Assembly: GCA_002430545.1 (NCBI GenBank)
Contig: DJCM01000037.1
Span: 1-29,956 of the forward strand
From: Flavobacteriaceae bacterium UBA5950
Lineage (GTDB): Bacteria; Bacteroidota; Bacteroidia; Flavobacteriales; Flavobacteriaceae
Length of the DNA stretch: 29,956 bases
Direction: 5' to 3'
Positions 21,800 through 29,590 of the stretch are shown piece by piece (the stretch's first letter is position 1; the number at the start of each line of letters is the position of its first letter). The notes under the pieces were generated by a model. It ran no database searches, had not been told where the DNA came from, and was given only the letters and a program-made list of their open reading frames with translations. A program made the translations under genes and the position numbers.

Positions 21800-23995
21800 A
21801 TGAGTTCCAGAGATTATAAGCTTACGTCTTCATTAAAGCATTTTTTTGGATTCTCCAGTTTTCGCGGGCTTCAAGAAGAAGTGATCGAAACCTTGCTTTC
21901 AGGGAAAGATAGTTTTGTTATTATGCCTACGGGTGGAGGTAAATCGTTGTGTTATCAATTACCAGCACTAATACTTGATGGAACAGCTATTGTAGTCTCT
22001 CCACTAATTGCTTTGATGAAAAATCAAGTTGATGCCATTCGTGGTATCTCCAAACAAGATGGTGTTGCACACGTACTGAATTCTTCATTGACCAAAGGAA
22101 AAGTTCAAGTTGTGAAGGATGATATCTCAAATGGCGTCACAAAATTATTGTATGTCGCGCCAGAGTCACTGATAAAGCAGGACTATGTTGACTTTTTACG
22201 CTCTGTTCCCATTAGCTTTATGGCAGTCGATGAAGCGCATTGTATTTCAGAATGGGGTCATGACTTTAGACCAGAGTATCGAAATCTGAGAGGGATTTTA
22301 GATCGCATTGATGAAAAGATTCCTGTGATTGGACTGACTGCCACTGCCACCCCAAAGGTTCAAGATGATATATTAAAAAACCTTGGCATTACAGATGCCA
22401 TTACCTTTAAAGCATCTTTTAATCGACCAAACCTATTTTATGAGGTGCTCCCCAAAACAGATCAGGTCGATCGTGACATCACATCATTTATCAAAAAGAA
22501 TGAAGGCAAGTCGGGCATTGTTTATTGTTTATCTCGAAAACGAGTAGAAGAGTTGGCACAGATTTTGGTGGTCAATGGTATAAAAGCAGTTCCTTATCAT
22601 GCTGGCTTAGACAACAAACAACGCGTGAAGAATCAAGACATGTTTCTCATGGAAGATGTTGATGTAGTTGTTGCCACAATTGCCTTTGGTATGGGAATCG
22701 ATAAGCCAGACGTACGTTTTGTCATCCACCACGATATCCCAAAAAGCATTGAAAGTTACTACCAAGAGACAGGTCGTGCCGGTCGAGATGGTGGCGAGGG
22801 CCATTGCTTGGCTTTTTATGCCTATAAAGACATTGAGAAGTTAGAAAAGTTTATGTCGGGAAAACCAATTGCAGAGCAGGAAATTGGCTTTGCACTATTG
22901 CATGAAATGGTTGCTTACGCCGAAACTTCGATGTCTAGACGCAAGTTTATCCTACACTATTTTGGGGAAGAATTTGACGATGTGAATGGCCCAGGTGCTG
23001 ACATGGACGATAATGCAAAAAACCCAAAGCCTAAAAAAGAAGCGCAAAAGCAAGTCGAATTGCTACTGAAAGTCATTCTAGCCACAGCACAACAGTACCG
23101 TTTTAGCGATGTTGTCAACATCCTTGTTGGGGTTAAAAACGCAATTTTGATGACTCGTCAGGTGGTTGAAAAAGAATTTTTTGGGATTGGTTCAAATGAA
23201 ACCTTATCCTATTGGCGAGCACTCATCAGACAACTTCTTGTTGCCGGACTGCTAAAGAAGGAAATTGAAACCTATGGTGTTATCAAATTAACAGCCAAAG
23301 GAGAAGCGTTTCTTGCGTCGCCACACTCGTTTTTTATGACTGAAAATCATGAATATGATCAAACACAATCTACCTCTTCGTCTAGTGGGGGTGGAACTGC
23401 AGTTTTTGACAAAAAACTGCATGGATTGCTGATGAAAGAGAGAAAAAGAGTTGCAGAGCAATCAGGTGTTCCGCCCTATGCTGTTTTTCAAGAAGCTTCG
23501 ATAGAAGATATGCTTTTGAAGTATCCTATCACTTTGGAGGAACTCAAAAACATTCATGGCGTTGGTGAGGGAAAGGCAATGAAATTTGGGCATTCTTTTG
23601 TCAGACTCATTGAAAAATATTGCAACGATAATGATGTTGTTCGACCCCAAGACATCATCATCAAAACTACAGGTGCAAACTCTGCCCTAAAATTATACAT
23701 CATTCAAAGTGTTGATCGAAAATTGCCACTCGAAGATATTGCCAATGCTAAGGGAAAGGACAGAACAGCCTTTATAAAAGAACTCGAAACCATTGTATTT
23801 TCTGGGACAAAACTCGATATCAGTTATGAAATAGATTCGCTTTTTGACGAGGATCAACAAGAGGAGTTACAAGAGTATTTTATGGAAGCTGAAAACGATG
23901 ATATACAAGAAGCTTTTGAAGTGTTTGATGGCGATTTTGAAGAAGATGATCTTCGTCTATATCGAATAAAATTTATTAGCGAAGTCGCCAATTAA
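21800..23995 (+). CDS. recQ: ATP-dependent DNA helicase RecQ, zinc-less type
   Basis: A 731-residue 3'-5' DNA helicase acting in recombination and fork repair. Walker A TGGGKS is at 44-49, DEAH at 144-147 followed by the RecQ aromatic loop CISEWGHDFRPEY, and motif VI QETGRAGRDG at 322-331. The RecQ-Ct region lacks the four zinc cysteines: where they belong, the sequence reads AETSMSRRKF and GPGADMDDNAKN (about 374-408). A winged-helix part follows, then an HRDC domain at about 535-610 and an acidic tail of about 120 residues. I recall the same cysteine-free form in other flavobacteria. The gene diverges from kdsD. Confidence 0.95.
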   Translation: MSSRDYKLTSSLKHFFGFSSFRGLQEEVIETLLSGKDSFVIMPTGGGKSLCYQLPALILDGTAIVVSPLIALMKNQVDAIRGISKQDGVAHVLNSSLTKGKVQVVKDDISNGVTKLLYVAPESLIKQDYVDFLRSVPISFMAVDEAHCISEWGHDFRPEYRNLRGILDRIDEKIPVIGLTATATPKVQDDILKNLGITDAITFKASFNRPNLFYEVLPKTDQVDRDITSFIKKNEGKSGIVYCLSRKRVEELAQILVVNGIKAVPYHAGLDNKQRVKNQDMFLMEDVDVVVATIAFGMGIDKPDVRFVIHHDIPKSIESYYQETGRAGRDGGEGHCLAFYAYKDIEKLEKFMSGKPIAEQEIGFALLHEMVAYAETSMSRRKFILHYFGEEFDDVNGPGADMDDNAKNPKPKKEAQKQVELLLKVILATAQQYRFSDVVNILVGVKNAILMTRQVVEKEFFGIGSNETLSYWRALIRQLLVAGLLKKEIETYGVIKLTAKGEAFLASPHSFFMTENHEYDQTQSTSSSSGGGTAVFDKKLHGLLMKERKRVAEQSGVPPYAVFQEASIEDMLLKYPITLEELKNIHGVGEGKAMKFGHSFVRLIEKYCNDNDVVRPQDIIIKTTGANSALKLYIIQSVDRKLPLEDIANAKGKDRTAFIKELETIVFSGTKLDISYEIDSLFDEDQQEELQEYFMEAENDDIQEAFEVFDGDFEEDDLRLYRIKFISEVAN

Positions 23996-24011
23996 CCTCT
24001 TTTCTTTTGCC

Positions 24012-24019
24012 TATATTTG
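24012..24019 (+). promoter_or_regulatory. Candidate -7 box for the dual immunophilin gene
   Basis: TATATTTG matches TAnnTTTG, ends 17 bases before the ATG at 24037 and lies just after the recQ stop. No -33 element is clear. Confidence 0.4.
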
Positions 24020-24036
24020 CCGCCTAATAAATTGAC

Positions 24037-24969
24037 ATGACAGACGGAATTTACGCAGCAATTCACACCCAAAAAGGCATCATTACCATTCAACTTCATT
24101 ACAAAGAAACACCTGCTACTGTAGGCAATTTTGTAGGGCTAGCAGAGGGGATTCTCCCCAATGAAGTGAAGTCAGACGGCATACCTTATTACGATGGATT
24201 AAATTTTCATCGAGTGATTCCTGATTTTATGATTCAAGGAGGATGTCCACAGGGAAGTGGTGTTGGAGGACCTGGGTATCAGTTTGATGATGAAATCAAC
24301 CCCAATTTACGACATGATAAGCCAGGTATACTGTCGATGGCAAACGCTGGTCCCGGAACGAATGGAAGTCAATTTTTTATCACACATGTACCCACCCCAT
24401 GGCTTGACGGAAAACATACTATTTTTGGTGCTGTGATCGATGGGCAATCGATTGTTGATGTTATCGCTCAAGAAGACTCGATTGACAAAATAGAGGTCAA
24501 ACGTGTGGGGAAAGATGCAGAGGATTGGGATGCTGTTGCAGCCTTTCAACAGTTGAACGAATTGGCGCAAAAACGCATAGAGGAGCAAAAGGAAAAACAA
24601 GCGAAAGAGCTTGAAAAAATCAGTAAGGGTTTTTCACAAACAGAAAGTGGTTTGCGTTATAAAATTATACAAGAGGGGACAGGAGAACAAGCTTCTGCAG
24701 GCAAAAAAGTTTCTGTTCATTACAAGGGCGAACTTCTCGACGGCACTGTATTCGATTCATCTTACAAGAGACAGCAACCAATCGATTTTGTCTTAGGTCA
24801 GGGGCAGGTCATTCCTGGTTGGGACGAAGGTGTTTCCTTACTTAAAGTTGGGGATAAGGCTCGTTTTCTGATCCCATCAGATTTGGCATATGGGTTTCGA
24901 GGTGCTGGTGGTGTGATTCCCCCAGACGCAGCTTTATTATTTGATGTTGAACTGGTAGCAGTAAGCTAG
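24037..24969 (+). CDS. Dual-family peptidyl-prolyl isomerase: cyclophilin fused to FKBP
   Basis: A 310-residue protein joining two unrelated PPIase folds. The cyclophilin domain (about 5-157) has catalytic R59 in FHRVIPDFMIQGG, GSQFFIT (110-116) and the cyclosporin-contact W122 in WLDGKHTIFG. A charged, probably helical linker spans about 160-198, rich in Glu, Lys and Gln. The FKBP domain (about 203-309) keeps HYKGELLDGTVFDSS, VIPGWDEGV (W262), AYGF (Y285) and PDAALLFDVEL. Both active sites look intact. There is no signal peptide, so it is cytoplasmic. Such cyclophilin-FKBP dual immunophilins have been described for a few bacteria including flavobacteria, and for Toxoplasma. Its last four bases overlap the convergent redoxin gene. 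Confidence 0.93.
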   Translation: MTDGIYAAIHTQKGIITIQLHYKETPATVGNFVGLAEGILPNEVKSDGIPYYDGLNFHRVIPDFMIQGGCPQGSGVGGPGYQFDDEINPNLRHDKPGILSMANAGPGTNGSQFFITHVPTPWLDGKHTIFGAVIDGQSIVDVIAQEDSIDKIEVKRVGKDAEDWDAVAAFQQLNELAQKRIEEQKEKQAKELEKISKGFSQTESGLRYKIIQEGTGEQASAGKKVSVHYKGELLDGTVFDSSYKRQQPIDFVLGQGQVIPGWDEGVSLLKVGDKARFLIPSDLAYGFRGAGGVIPPDAALLFDVELVAVS

Positions 24970-25523
24970 CTCTTCCACTTGATATTACAGCCAATGCTTG
25001 GCTTTTGCAGTGTAGAAATCTCTTTTTGATTGGTCATTGCGTCTAGTGCCGATCGCATGTCTTTTCCAGTGACTGGGATTCCATTTTCAGGGCGAGAATC
25101 ATCCAACTGCCCACGATAAACCAATGCTTTATTGCTGTCAAAGATGTAAAAATCAGGTGTACAAGCAGCATCATATGCTCGTGCAACATCTTGACTTTCA
25201 TCATAGAGATAAGGAAATGGAAAGTTCTGTTCGGCAACAACCTTTGTCATTAAGTCAGGTGCATCATCAGGATAATTTTCAACATCATTACTCGAAATCG
25301 CAACAAAAGCAACGCCTTTGTCTTGATAATCGTTTGCAAGATCGACGATGCCTGTAAAGACATGTTTTACAAATGGACAGTGATTGCAGATAAACATCAC
25401 TACTGTGCCTTCTTTTCCATGAATTTGATCGAGAGTGAGAGTTTGACCACTTACTGTATCTAGCAGTTCGAAAGAAGGCGACTTTGTGCCCAAAGGCAAC
25501 ATATTTGAAGGTGTGCGTGCCAT
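24966..25523 (-). CDS. Thioredoxin-like (AhpC/TSA-type) redoxin
   Basis: A 185-residue thioredoxin-fold protein. The active site is C46-N-H-C49 in MFICNHCPFVKH, a variant CxxC that is standard for this redoxin family; VAISSND, PYLYDESQDVARAYDAACTPDFYIFD and YRGQLDDSRP are further marks. No signal peptide or lipobox is present, so it is likely cytoplasmic. The substrate is unknown; family members are annotated only as thioredoxin family proteins. It starts at ATG 25523 close behind a -7 box. The interrupted PUR-like gene lies upstream. Confidence 0.9.
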   Translation of the reverse strand: MARTPSNMLPLGTKSPSFELLDTVSGQTLTLDQIHGKEGTVVMFICNHCPFVKHVFTGIVDLANDYQDKGVAFVAISSNDVENYPDDAPDLMTKVVAEQNFPFPYLYDESQDVARAYDAACTPDFYIFDSNKALVYRGQLDDSRPENGIPVTGKDMRSALDAMTNQKEISTLQKPSIGCNIKWKS

Positions 25524-25532
25524 GTTTTTTTA

Positions 25533-25540
25533 CAAAAATA
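25533..25540 (-). promoter_or_regulatory. Candidate -7 box for the redoxin gene
   Basis: The minus strand reads TATTTTTG, matching TAnnTTTG, ten bases before the ATG at 25523. It implies a leader of only a few bases. Confidence 0.4.
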
Positions 25541-25575
25541 CAAATATCATTCGTCCTTATCTATTCTTTCAGAAT

Positions 25576-25848
25576 TTATCGAGGGTTTGATTTCATTATT
25601 GATTTTTTCATATGAATAGAGTCTTTTATGTGTGTTAAAAACTCTTGAAATGCTTCTTCATTGATATGAATGGTTTCACGAAAAAAATTTGGCTGCTCTG
25701 GGGTAGAGTTTTTATCTCGAATGCTTTGCGTTAGCTTGAGTTAGTGATCCCCATAAATGTTTTCAAATACATCAAAAAAATAAGTTTTGTGGCGACACTT
25801 AAATCGGCGAGACATTAGTGGGCTAAGATGTTTTTTTTCAACAGTCAT
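25576..25848 (-). pseudogene. PUR-alpha-like nucleic-acid-binding protein (DUF3276), interrupted by an in-frame stop
   Basis: From ATG at 25848 the frame encodes 35 residues ending KTYFFDVFENIYGDH, then TAA at 25743-25741. With no shift it continues LKLTQSIRDKN through NFFRETIHINEEAFQEFLTHIKDSI to a second TAA at 25578-25576. The two halves join into one 90-residue PUR-like protein: RTYFFDV-x-GDxYLxxTES, then a K/R-x-x-I-x-L-Y/N-x-x-x-F-x-x-F part. The stop stands exactly where family members have Tyr before Leu, so one base change (TAT or TAC to TAA) explains it. Family members bind single-stranded nucleic acid. It is probably a recent pseudogene; a sequencing error is possible. It lies 58 bases after the ABC exporter gene. 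Confidence 0.72.
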
Positions 25849-25906
25849 ATTAGTAATCTTTGGGATTGTGAGTTATAATTGTAGGAAATTTATTGGTAAA
25901 AACAAG

Positions 25907-27649
25907 CTATTTAAGTTGCTTTTTATACAACTCTGCATAATATCCTGGCTTGTTGACCAGTGATTCATGCGTACCAAATTGGGTCACACGACCTTCATCC
26001 ATGACCAAAATGTAGTCTGCATTTTTGGCTGAAGATACTCGATGACAAACCACGATCGTTGTCGATTGGAATGACATTGATTTGAGGTGTTGTAAAATAG
26101 TCTCTTCGGTTTGGGTGTCTACTGCAGAAAAAGAGTCATCAAAAAGTAAAATTTGAGGTTGCTTGACCAAAGCCCTCGCAATTGACATACGCTGCTTTTG
26201 CCCACCAGAAAGCGATACGCCCCTCTCTCCAATAACAGTTTGATAGCCATCAGCAAAATTCAAAATGCTGTTGTGAACAGCAGCTTGTTTGGCTGCGTTT
26301 TCGATCTCATATTTTGTTGCTTTAGCATTTCCAAATCTGATGTTGTTTTCAAGGCTATCTGAAAAAAGAAATGCCTCTTGTGGTACCGACCCAATATGAT
26401 TTCTCAAATCATTGAGATTGAGTTTACGAACATCAATTCCACCTATTTTGACAACACCAGAGCTGACGTCATACATTCTTGAGATCAGCTGTAAAAGTGT
26501 TGATTTTCCACAACCTGTTCGACCCAAAATTGCTAGTGTTTTTCCTGATTCTAAAGTGAAGCTAACCTCTTTCAAAGCTTCCTCTCGACCATCATCATAA
26601 GAAAAAGATACATTCTCAAAGGCAATGCTGTAGGACTGAAGTTTTTGACCATCTTTCGGACTGACAATCTCTGGATCTTGTCCCAAAAACTCATTGATTC
26701 GCTTTTGAGAAGCCTCTGCTTGTTGAACAATCGATGTAACCCAACCTACAGTGGCAACAGGCCATGTGAGCATATTGATATAAATGATAAACTCAGCTAA
26801 GGTTCCCAATTCAATCTGCCCATTGATAAATTGACTACCTCCAATAAATATGACCAAAACATTAGACAAGCCAATCAACAATATCATCAAGGGGAAAAAC
26901 CAAGCCTGCACTTGAACCAAGTGCATGTTTTTGGACATACTCCCCAATGCCAAAGCCCCCATTTTATTGTTTGCAGTTGGCTCAATCGCATTGGCTTTGA
27001 TGATTCCAATACCACTGAACATCTCCTGCGTGAAAGCAGAAAGCTTGGAGAGGTATTCTTGCACTATAGTACTGCGCTTGTGAATCGATCGACTCAACTG
27101 ATAGATGGCAATCGACAGAAAAGGCAATGGTGCCAACGCATACATCGTGAGGGTAGGCGCAACAATGACCATATATGAGATGACAATAACAAACAACGCA
27201 ATTGTGTTGATGCTGTACATCAGCGCTGGGCCAAAATACATGCGCACCTTCGACACATCTTCGCTAATTCGATTCATCAAATCACCAGTGCGATTGTTTT
27301 TGTAGAAGTTGACACTCAAGCGTTGATAGTGTTGATAAATTTCATTTTTAAGATCAAACTCTATAAATCGTGATACATTGATAATGGTTTGACGCATTGT
27401 GAAGGTAAATAAGCCTGACAGCAGTGCAGCACCTACGATAAGGGCTATGTTTTGAATCAAGATACTTTTGGTTTGTTCAAAATCACCTGAGGGGTCGCTG
27501 AGGTATCGGTTGACTTCAGTGATCGAGTCGCCAACCAAACTCGGCGCAACGACTGCAAATACCTTGGCAGCGATCGTAAAAAACAATCCGAGCACAAGGC
27601 GAACCCTATACTTAAAGAGATATTTGTTGAGATATTGTAGTGCGCGCAA
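25907..27649 (-). CDS. ABC exporter, fused membrane and ATPase domains
   Basis: A 580-residue half-transporter of the MsbA/multidrug type. Six membrane helices occupy about 15-310, followed by the ATPase: Walker A GRTGCGKST (376-384), Q-loop SVPQEAFLFSDSL, signature LSGGQ (480-484), Walker B ILLFD (500-504) and H-loop H536. The residue after Walker B, normally catalytic Glu, is D505. That change is typical of the weak site in heterodimeric exporters, yet no partner gene is adjacent. The start is TTG at 27649 (MRALQYLNKYLFKYR); in-frame codons upstream reach a stop with no ATG, and the next Met is at residue 85. The cargo is unknown. Confidence 0.92.
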   Translation of the reverse strand: MRALQYLNKYLFKYRVRLVLGLFFTIAAKVFAVVAPSLVGDSITEVNRYLSDPSGDFEQTKSILIQNIALIVGAALLSGLFTFTMRQTIINVSRFIEFDLKNEIYQHYQRLSVNFYKNNRTGDLMNRISEDVSKVRMYFGPALMYSINTIALFVIVISYMVIVAPTLTMYALAPLPFLSIAIYQLSRSIHKRSTIVQEYLSKLSAFTQEMFSGIGIIKANAIEPTANNKMGALALGSMSKNMHLVQVQAWFFPLMILLIGLSNVLVIFIGGSQFINGQIELGTLAEFIIYINMLTWPVATVGWVTSIVQQAEASQKRINEFLGQDPEIVSPKDGQKLQSYSIAFENVSFSYDDGREEALKEVSFTLESGKTLAILGRTGCGKSTLLQLISRMYDVSSGVVKIGGIDVRKLNLNDLRNHIGSVPQEAFLFSDSLENNIRFGNAKATKYEIENAAKQAAVHNSILNFADGYQTVIGERGVSLSGGQKQRMSIARALVKQPQILLFDDSFSAVDTQTEETILQHLKSMSFQSTTIVVCHRVSSAKNADYILVMDEGRVTQFGTHESLVNKPGYYAELYKKQLK

Positions 27650-27668
27650 TTTTTTGAAATTCTGTTTT

Positions 27669-27676
27669 CAAAGATA
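27669..27676 (-). promoter_or_regulatory. Candidate -7 box for the ABC exporter gene
   Basis: The minus strand reads TATCTTTG, matching TAnnTTTG, 19 bases before the TTG start at 27649, which supports that start. No -33 element was seen. Confidence 0.4.
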
Positions 27677-27724
27677 GTGTGCAAGATTTAATTATCATGC
27701 CTTAGATCAAATCATTAATAAGTG

Positions 27725-27732
27725 TATTTTTG
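27725..27732 (+). promoter_or_regulatory. Candidate -7 box for nusB
   Basis: TATTTTTG matches TAnnTTTG and ends 23 bases before the nusB ATG at 27756. It is divergent from the ABC exporter box 48 bases away. No -33 element was seen. Confidence 0.4.
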
Positions 27733-27755
27733 TTGCGAATCATGAAATCTTTGAC

Positions 27756-28682
27756 ATGCTGACCAGACGACATTTGCGAGTGAAAGTAATGCAGCAGCTT
27801 TATGCAAATACCATGAGCCAACCTTTTGACCTCAAGGTAGCGCTACAACAATTGCAGAGTAGTAATGAAGGTTTCTTTGAATTGTATTTGTTGTTGCTCA
27901 ATATGTTTATCAAGGTGCAGTCTTGTGGTCGTTCGCTGCATAAACTTGTCAAAAAGCAGTACCTAGAAGCAGATTCCAATCAGCTCAATCCAAAATTCTT
28001 TTCCAATCTCGCCATAGCAAAACTGGCCAGTAGCGAGACCTTAAAAAAATATACTTCTCAACTGAAGATAACCCATTGGCAAAAGCATGATGAGTATGTT
28101 CGCCTGATTTGGGATCACATTGCTGCCAGTGATGCTTATGCAGCATATCTGGCTGAAAACCAATCAGGTTTTACATCTGATAAGAATGCACTCATTACAC
28201 TGTTTACAGATGTTATTGCACCTTATGAACGATTGCATGAGCTGATCGAAGAAATCAAATCGTCATGGGTTGATGACTTTCCACTGGTCAATACTATTGT
28301 GAGAAATACGCTGATTCATATGCATGAAGACAGTGACCCGAAACAACTGATATTGACCTCTATTTATAAAGATGATGATGATCGAAAATTTGCAGTGGAA
28401 CTACTCGAGTCTGTGATTGTTCATGATGAAGAGCTTGCTGCTCAACTCGAAGGGCGCACGCCCAATTGGAAACAAGATCGAATTGCTGTATTAGACATGA
28501 TTCTGCTCAAACTCGCGATCGCTGAGTTTTTGTATTTTCCAACGATCCCATCCAAGGTAACCATCAATGAATATCTGGAGATTGCCAAAGAATATGCAAC
28601 GCCAAAAAGCAGTACGTTTATAAATGGGATTTTGGATGTGGTTTCTAAAGAGATAAAGCACAAGAGAACGTCTGATAAATAG
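27756..28682 (+). CDS. nusB: Transcription antitermination factor NusB, long Bacteroidota form
   Basis: A 308-residue protein, about twice the length of E. coli NusB (139 residues). The start MLTRRHLRVKVMQQLYA is the NusB RNA-binding motif. The C-terminal third (about 200-300) holds the rest of the NusB fold: DRIAVLDMILLKLAIAEFLYFPTIPSKVTINEYLEIAKEYATPKSSTFINGILDVV. The central part (about 40-190) is a helical extension of the kind I know from Bacteroidota. It joins NusE/S10 on boxA RNA in rRNA antitermination. It heads a group with the DUF1573 gene and yajC, an arrangement I recall from other flavobacteria. Confidence 0.92.
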   Translation: MLTRRHLRVKVMQQLYANTMSQPFDLKVALQQLQSSNEGFFELYLLLLNMFIKVQSCGRSLHKLVKKQYLEADSNQLNPKFFSNLAIAKLASSETLKKYTSQLKITHWQKHDEYVRLIWDHIAASDAYAAYLAENQSGFTSDKNALITLFTDVIAPYERLHELIEEIKSSWVDDFPLVNTIVRNTLIHMHEDSDPKQLILTSIYKDDDDRKFAVELLESVIVHDEELAAQLEGRTPNWKQDRIAVLDMILLKLAIAEFLYFPTIPSKVTINEYLEIAKEYATPKSSTFINGILDVVSKEIKHKRTSDK

Positions 28683-28705
28683 TATTCAGAATCAATTGAA
28701 ATGTG

Positions 28706-28713
28706 TAACTTTG
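28706..28713 (+). promoter_or_regulatory. Candidate -7 box for the DUF1573 lipoprotein gene
   Basis: TAACTTTG matches TAnnTTTG and ends 15 bases before the ATG at 28729, in the 46-base gap after nusB. It suggests an internal promoter for the lipoprotein gene and yajC. Confidence 0.45.
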
Positions 28714-28728
28714 TAGAAAATTAAACGC

Positions 28729-29235
28729 ATGAAATTCATATATATACTTTTCGCCCTAGTAATCGTCACATCTTGTTCGACTGACCCATCGAAAAAAGCA
28801 AAGGAAAGCAAAGCTGCAACTACTGAAGCAACAACACCAATTGACTTCAACAATACTGCTGATGGTCCAGTGATGACATTTGATAAACTATCGCATGACT
28901 TTGGTACAATCGATGAAGGCGAAGTTGTCGAAACTGTATTTACACTTACAAATACTGGTACTTCAGATTTGATTATTCTCAACGCTCGTGGAAGCTGTGG
29001 ATGTACAGTACCTGATTACCCAAAGGATCAACCCATTGCACCAGGAGATAGTGCTGAAGTGACTGTTAAGTTTGATTCGAACAACAAACCGAATGCAAAC
29101 AATCGATCAGTGACTTTCACGACCAATACTGAAAAGGGTAGAGAAGTGGTTCAGATCAGAACATTTGTAACTCCTGACCCTTTGAAAGAGCAACAAAGAG
29201 AAGCCCGTCGTCAAGCAATGCAGGCCAATCAATAA
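28729..29235 (+). CDS. DUF1573 lipoprotein
   Basis: A 168-residue protein with a lipoprotein signal peptide; the lipobox ends TSC with lipidated C16. A Ser/Lys/Thr-rich spacer leads to a DUF1573 domain at about 48-150, an immunoglobulin-like fold marked by DFGTIDEGE, FTLTNTG, the GSCGCTVP motif with two nearby cysteines, and IAPGDSAEVTVKFDS. The tail is basic and Gln-rich. The function is unknown. Residue +2 after the lipid cysteine is Ser, so it may be carried to the outer membrane, though Bacteroidota sorting rules differ. It lies between nusB and yajC. Confidence 0.9.
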   Translation: MKFIYILFALVIVTSCSTDPSKKAKESKAATTEATTPIDFNNTADGPVMTFDKLSHDFGTIDEGEVVETVFTLTNTGTSDLIILNARGSCGCTVPDYPKDQPIAPGDSAEVTVKFDSNNKPNANNRSVTFTTNTEKGREVVQIRTFVTPDPLKEQQREARRQAMQANQ

Positions 29236-29252
29236 TTTTTTAAACAATAACT

Positions 29253-29546
29253 ATGGAAGGCGCATTTGCTGGTCAACTCCCTTTTTTGCTGATGATGTTT
29301 GGAATCATATTTTTCTTTATGATTCTCCCTCAACAGCGTAGAGCTAAAAAAGAGAAAACCTTTAAAAACAATATGAAAAAAGGTGATCGAGTCATCACAA
29401 AATTTGGTGTTCATGGCAAAATTGTTGAAGTCAATGACCAAAACGATTCGTGTGTGGTGGAAACGATGGCTGGAAAATTGAAAATGGAACGGAGTTTTAT
29501 TTCCATGGATCTCAGCCAGAAGCTATCACTGCCCTCCAAAAAATAA
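29253..29546 (+). CDS. yajC: Preprotein translocase accessory subunit YajC
   Basis: A 97-residue single-pass inner-membrane protein that associates with SecDF-YajC. The helix lies at about 10-26 (PFLLMMFGIIFFFMILP), followed by the YajC mark PQQRRAKKEKTFKNNMKKGDRVITKFGVHGKI and a beta-rich tail with TMAGKLKMERSFIS. The ATG at 29253 follows the DUF1573 stop by 17 bases. secD/F are not in the window; secA is, but about 13 kb away. A strong terminator begins directly after its stop. Confidence 0.94.
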   Translation: MEGAFAGQLPFLLMMFGIIFFFMILPQQRRAKKEKTFKNNMKKGDRVITKFGVHGKIVEVNDQNDSCVVETMAGKLKMERSFISMDLSQKLSLPSKK

Positions 29547-29548
29547 TC

Positions 29549-29574
29549 AAAAAAGCGCCAGAGGCGCTTTTTTT
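29549..29574 (+). terminator. Intrinsic terminator between yajC and pyrD, possibly bidirectional
   Basis: AGCGCC (29554-29559) and GGCGCT (29563-29568) pair around loop AGA. The flanking A-run and T-run extend the stem to 11 pairs and provide a T-tract of seven bases. The A-run upstream gives the same signal on the other strand. It ends 16 bases before the pyrD ATG. Confidence 0.88.
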
Positions 29575-29590
29575 ATGAGCCAACAAATAA

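Noticed and set aside
28370..28384. GAT trinucleotide repeat
   Set aside because: A short run coding for four aspartates inside nusB; not an unusual repeat.
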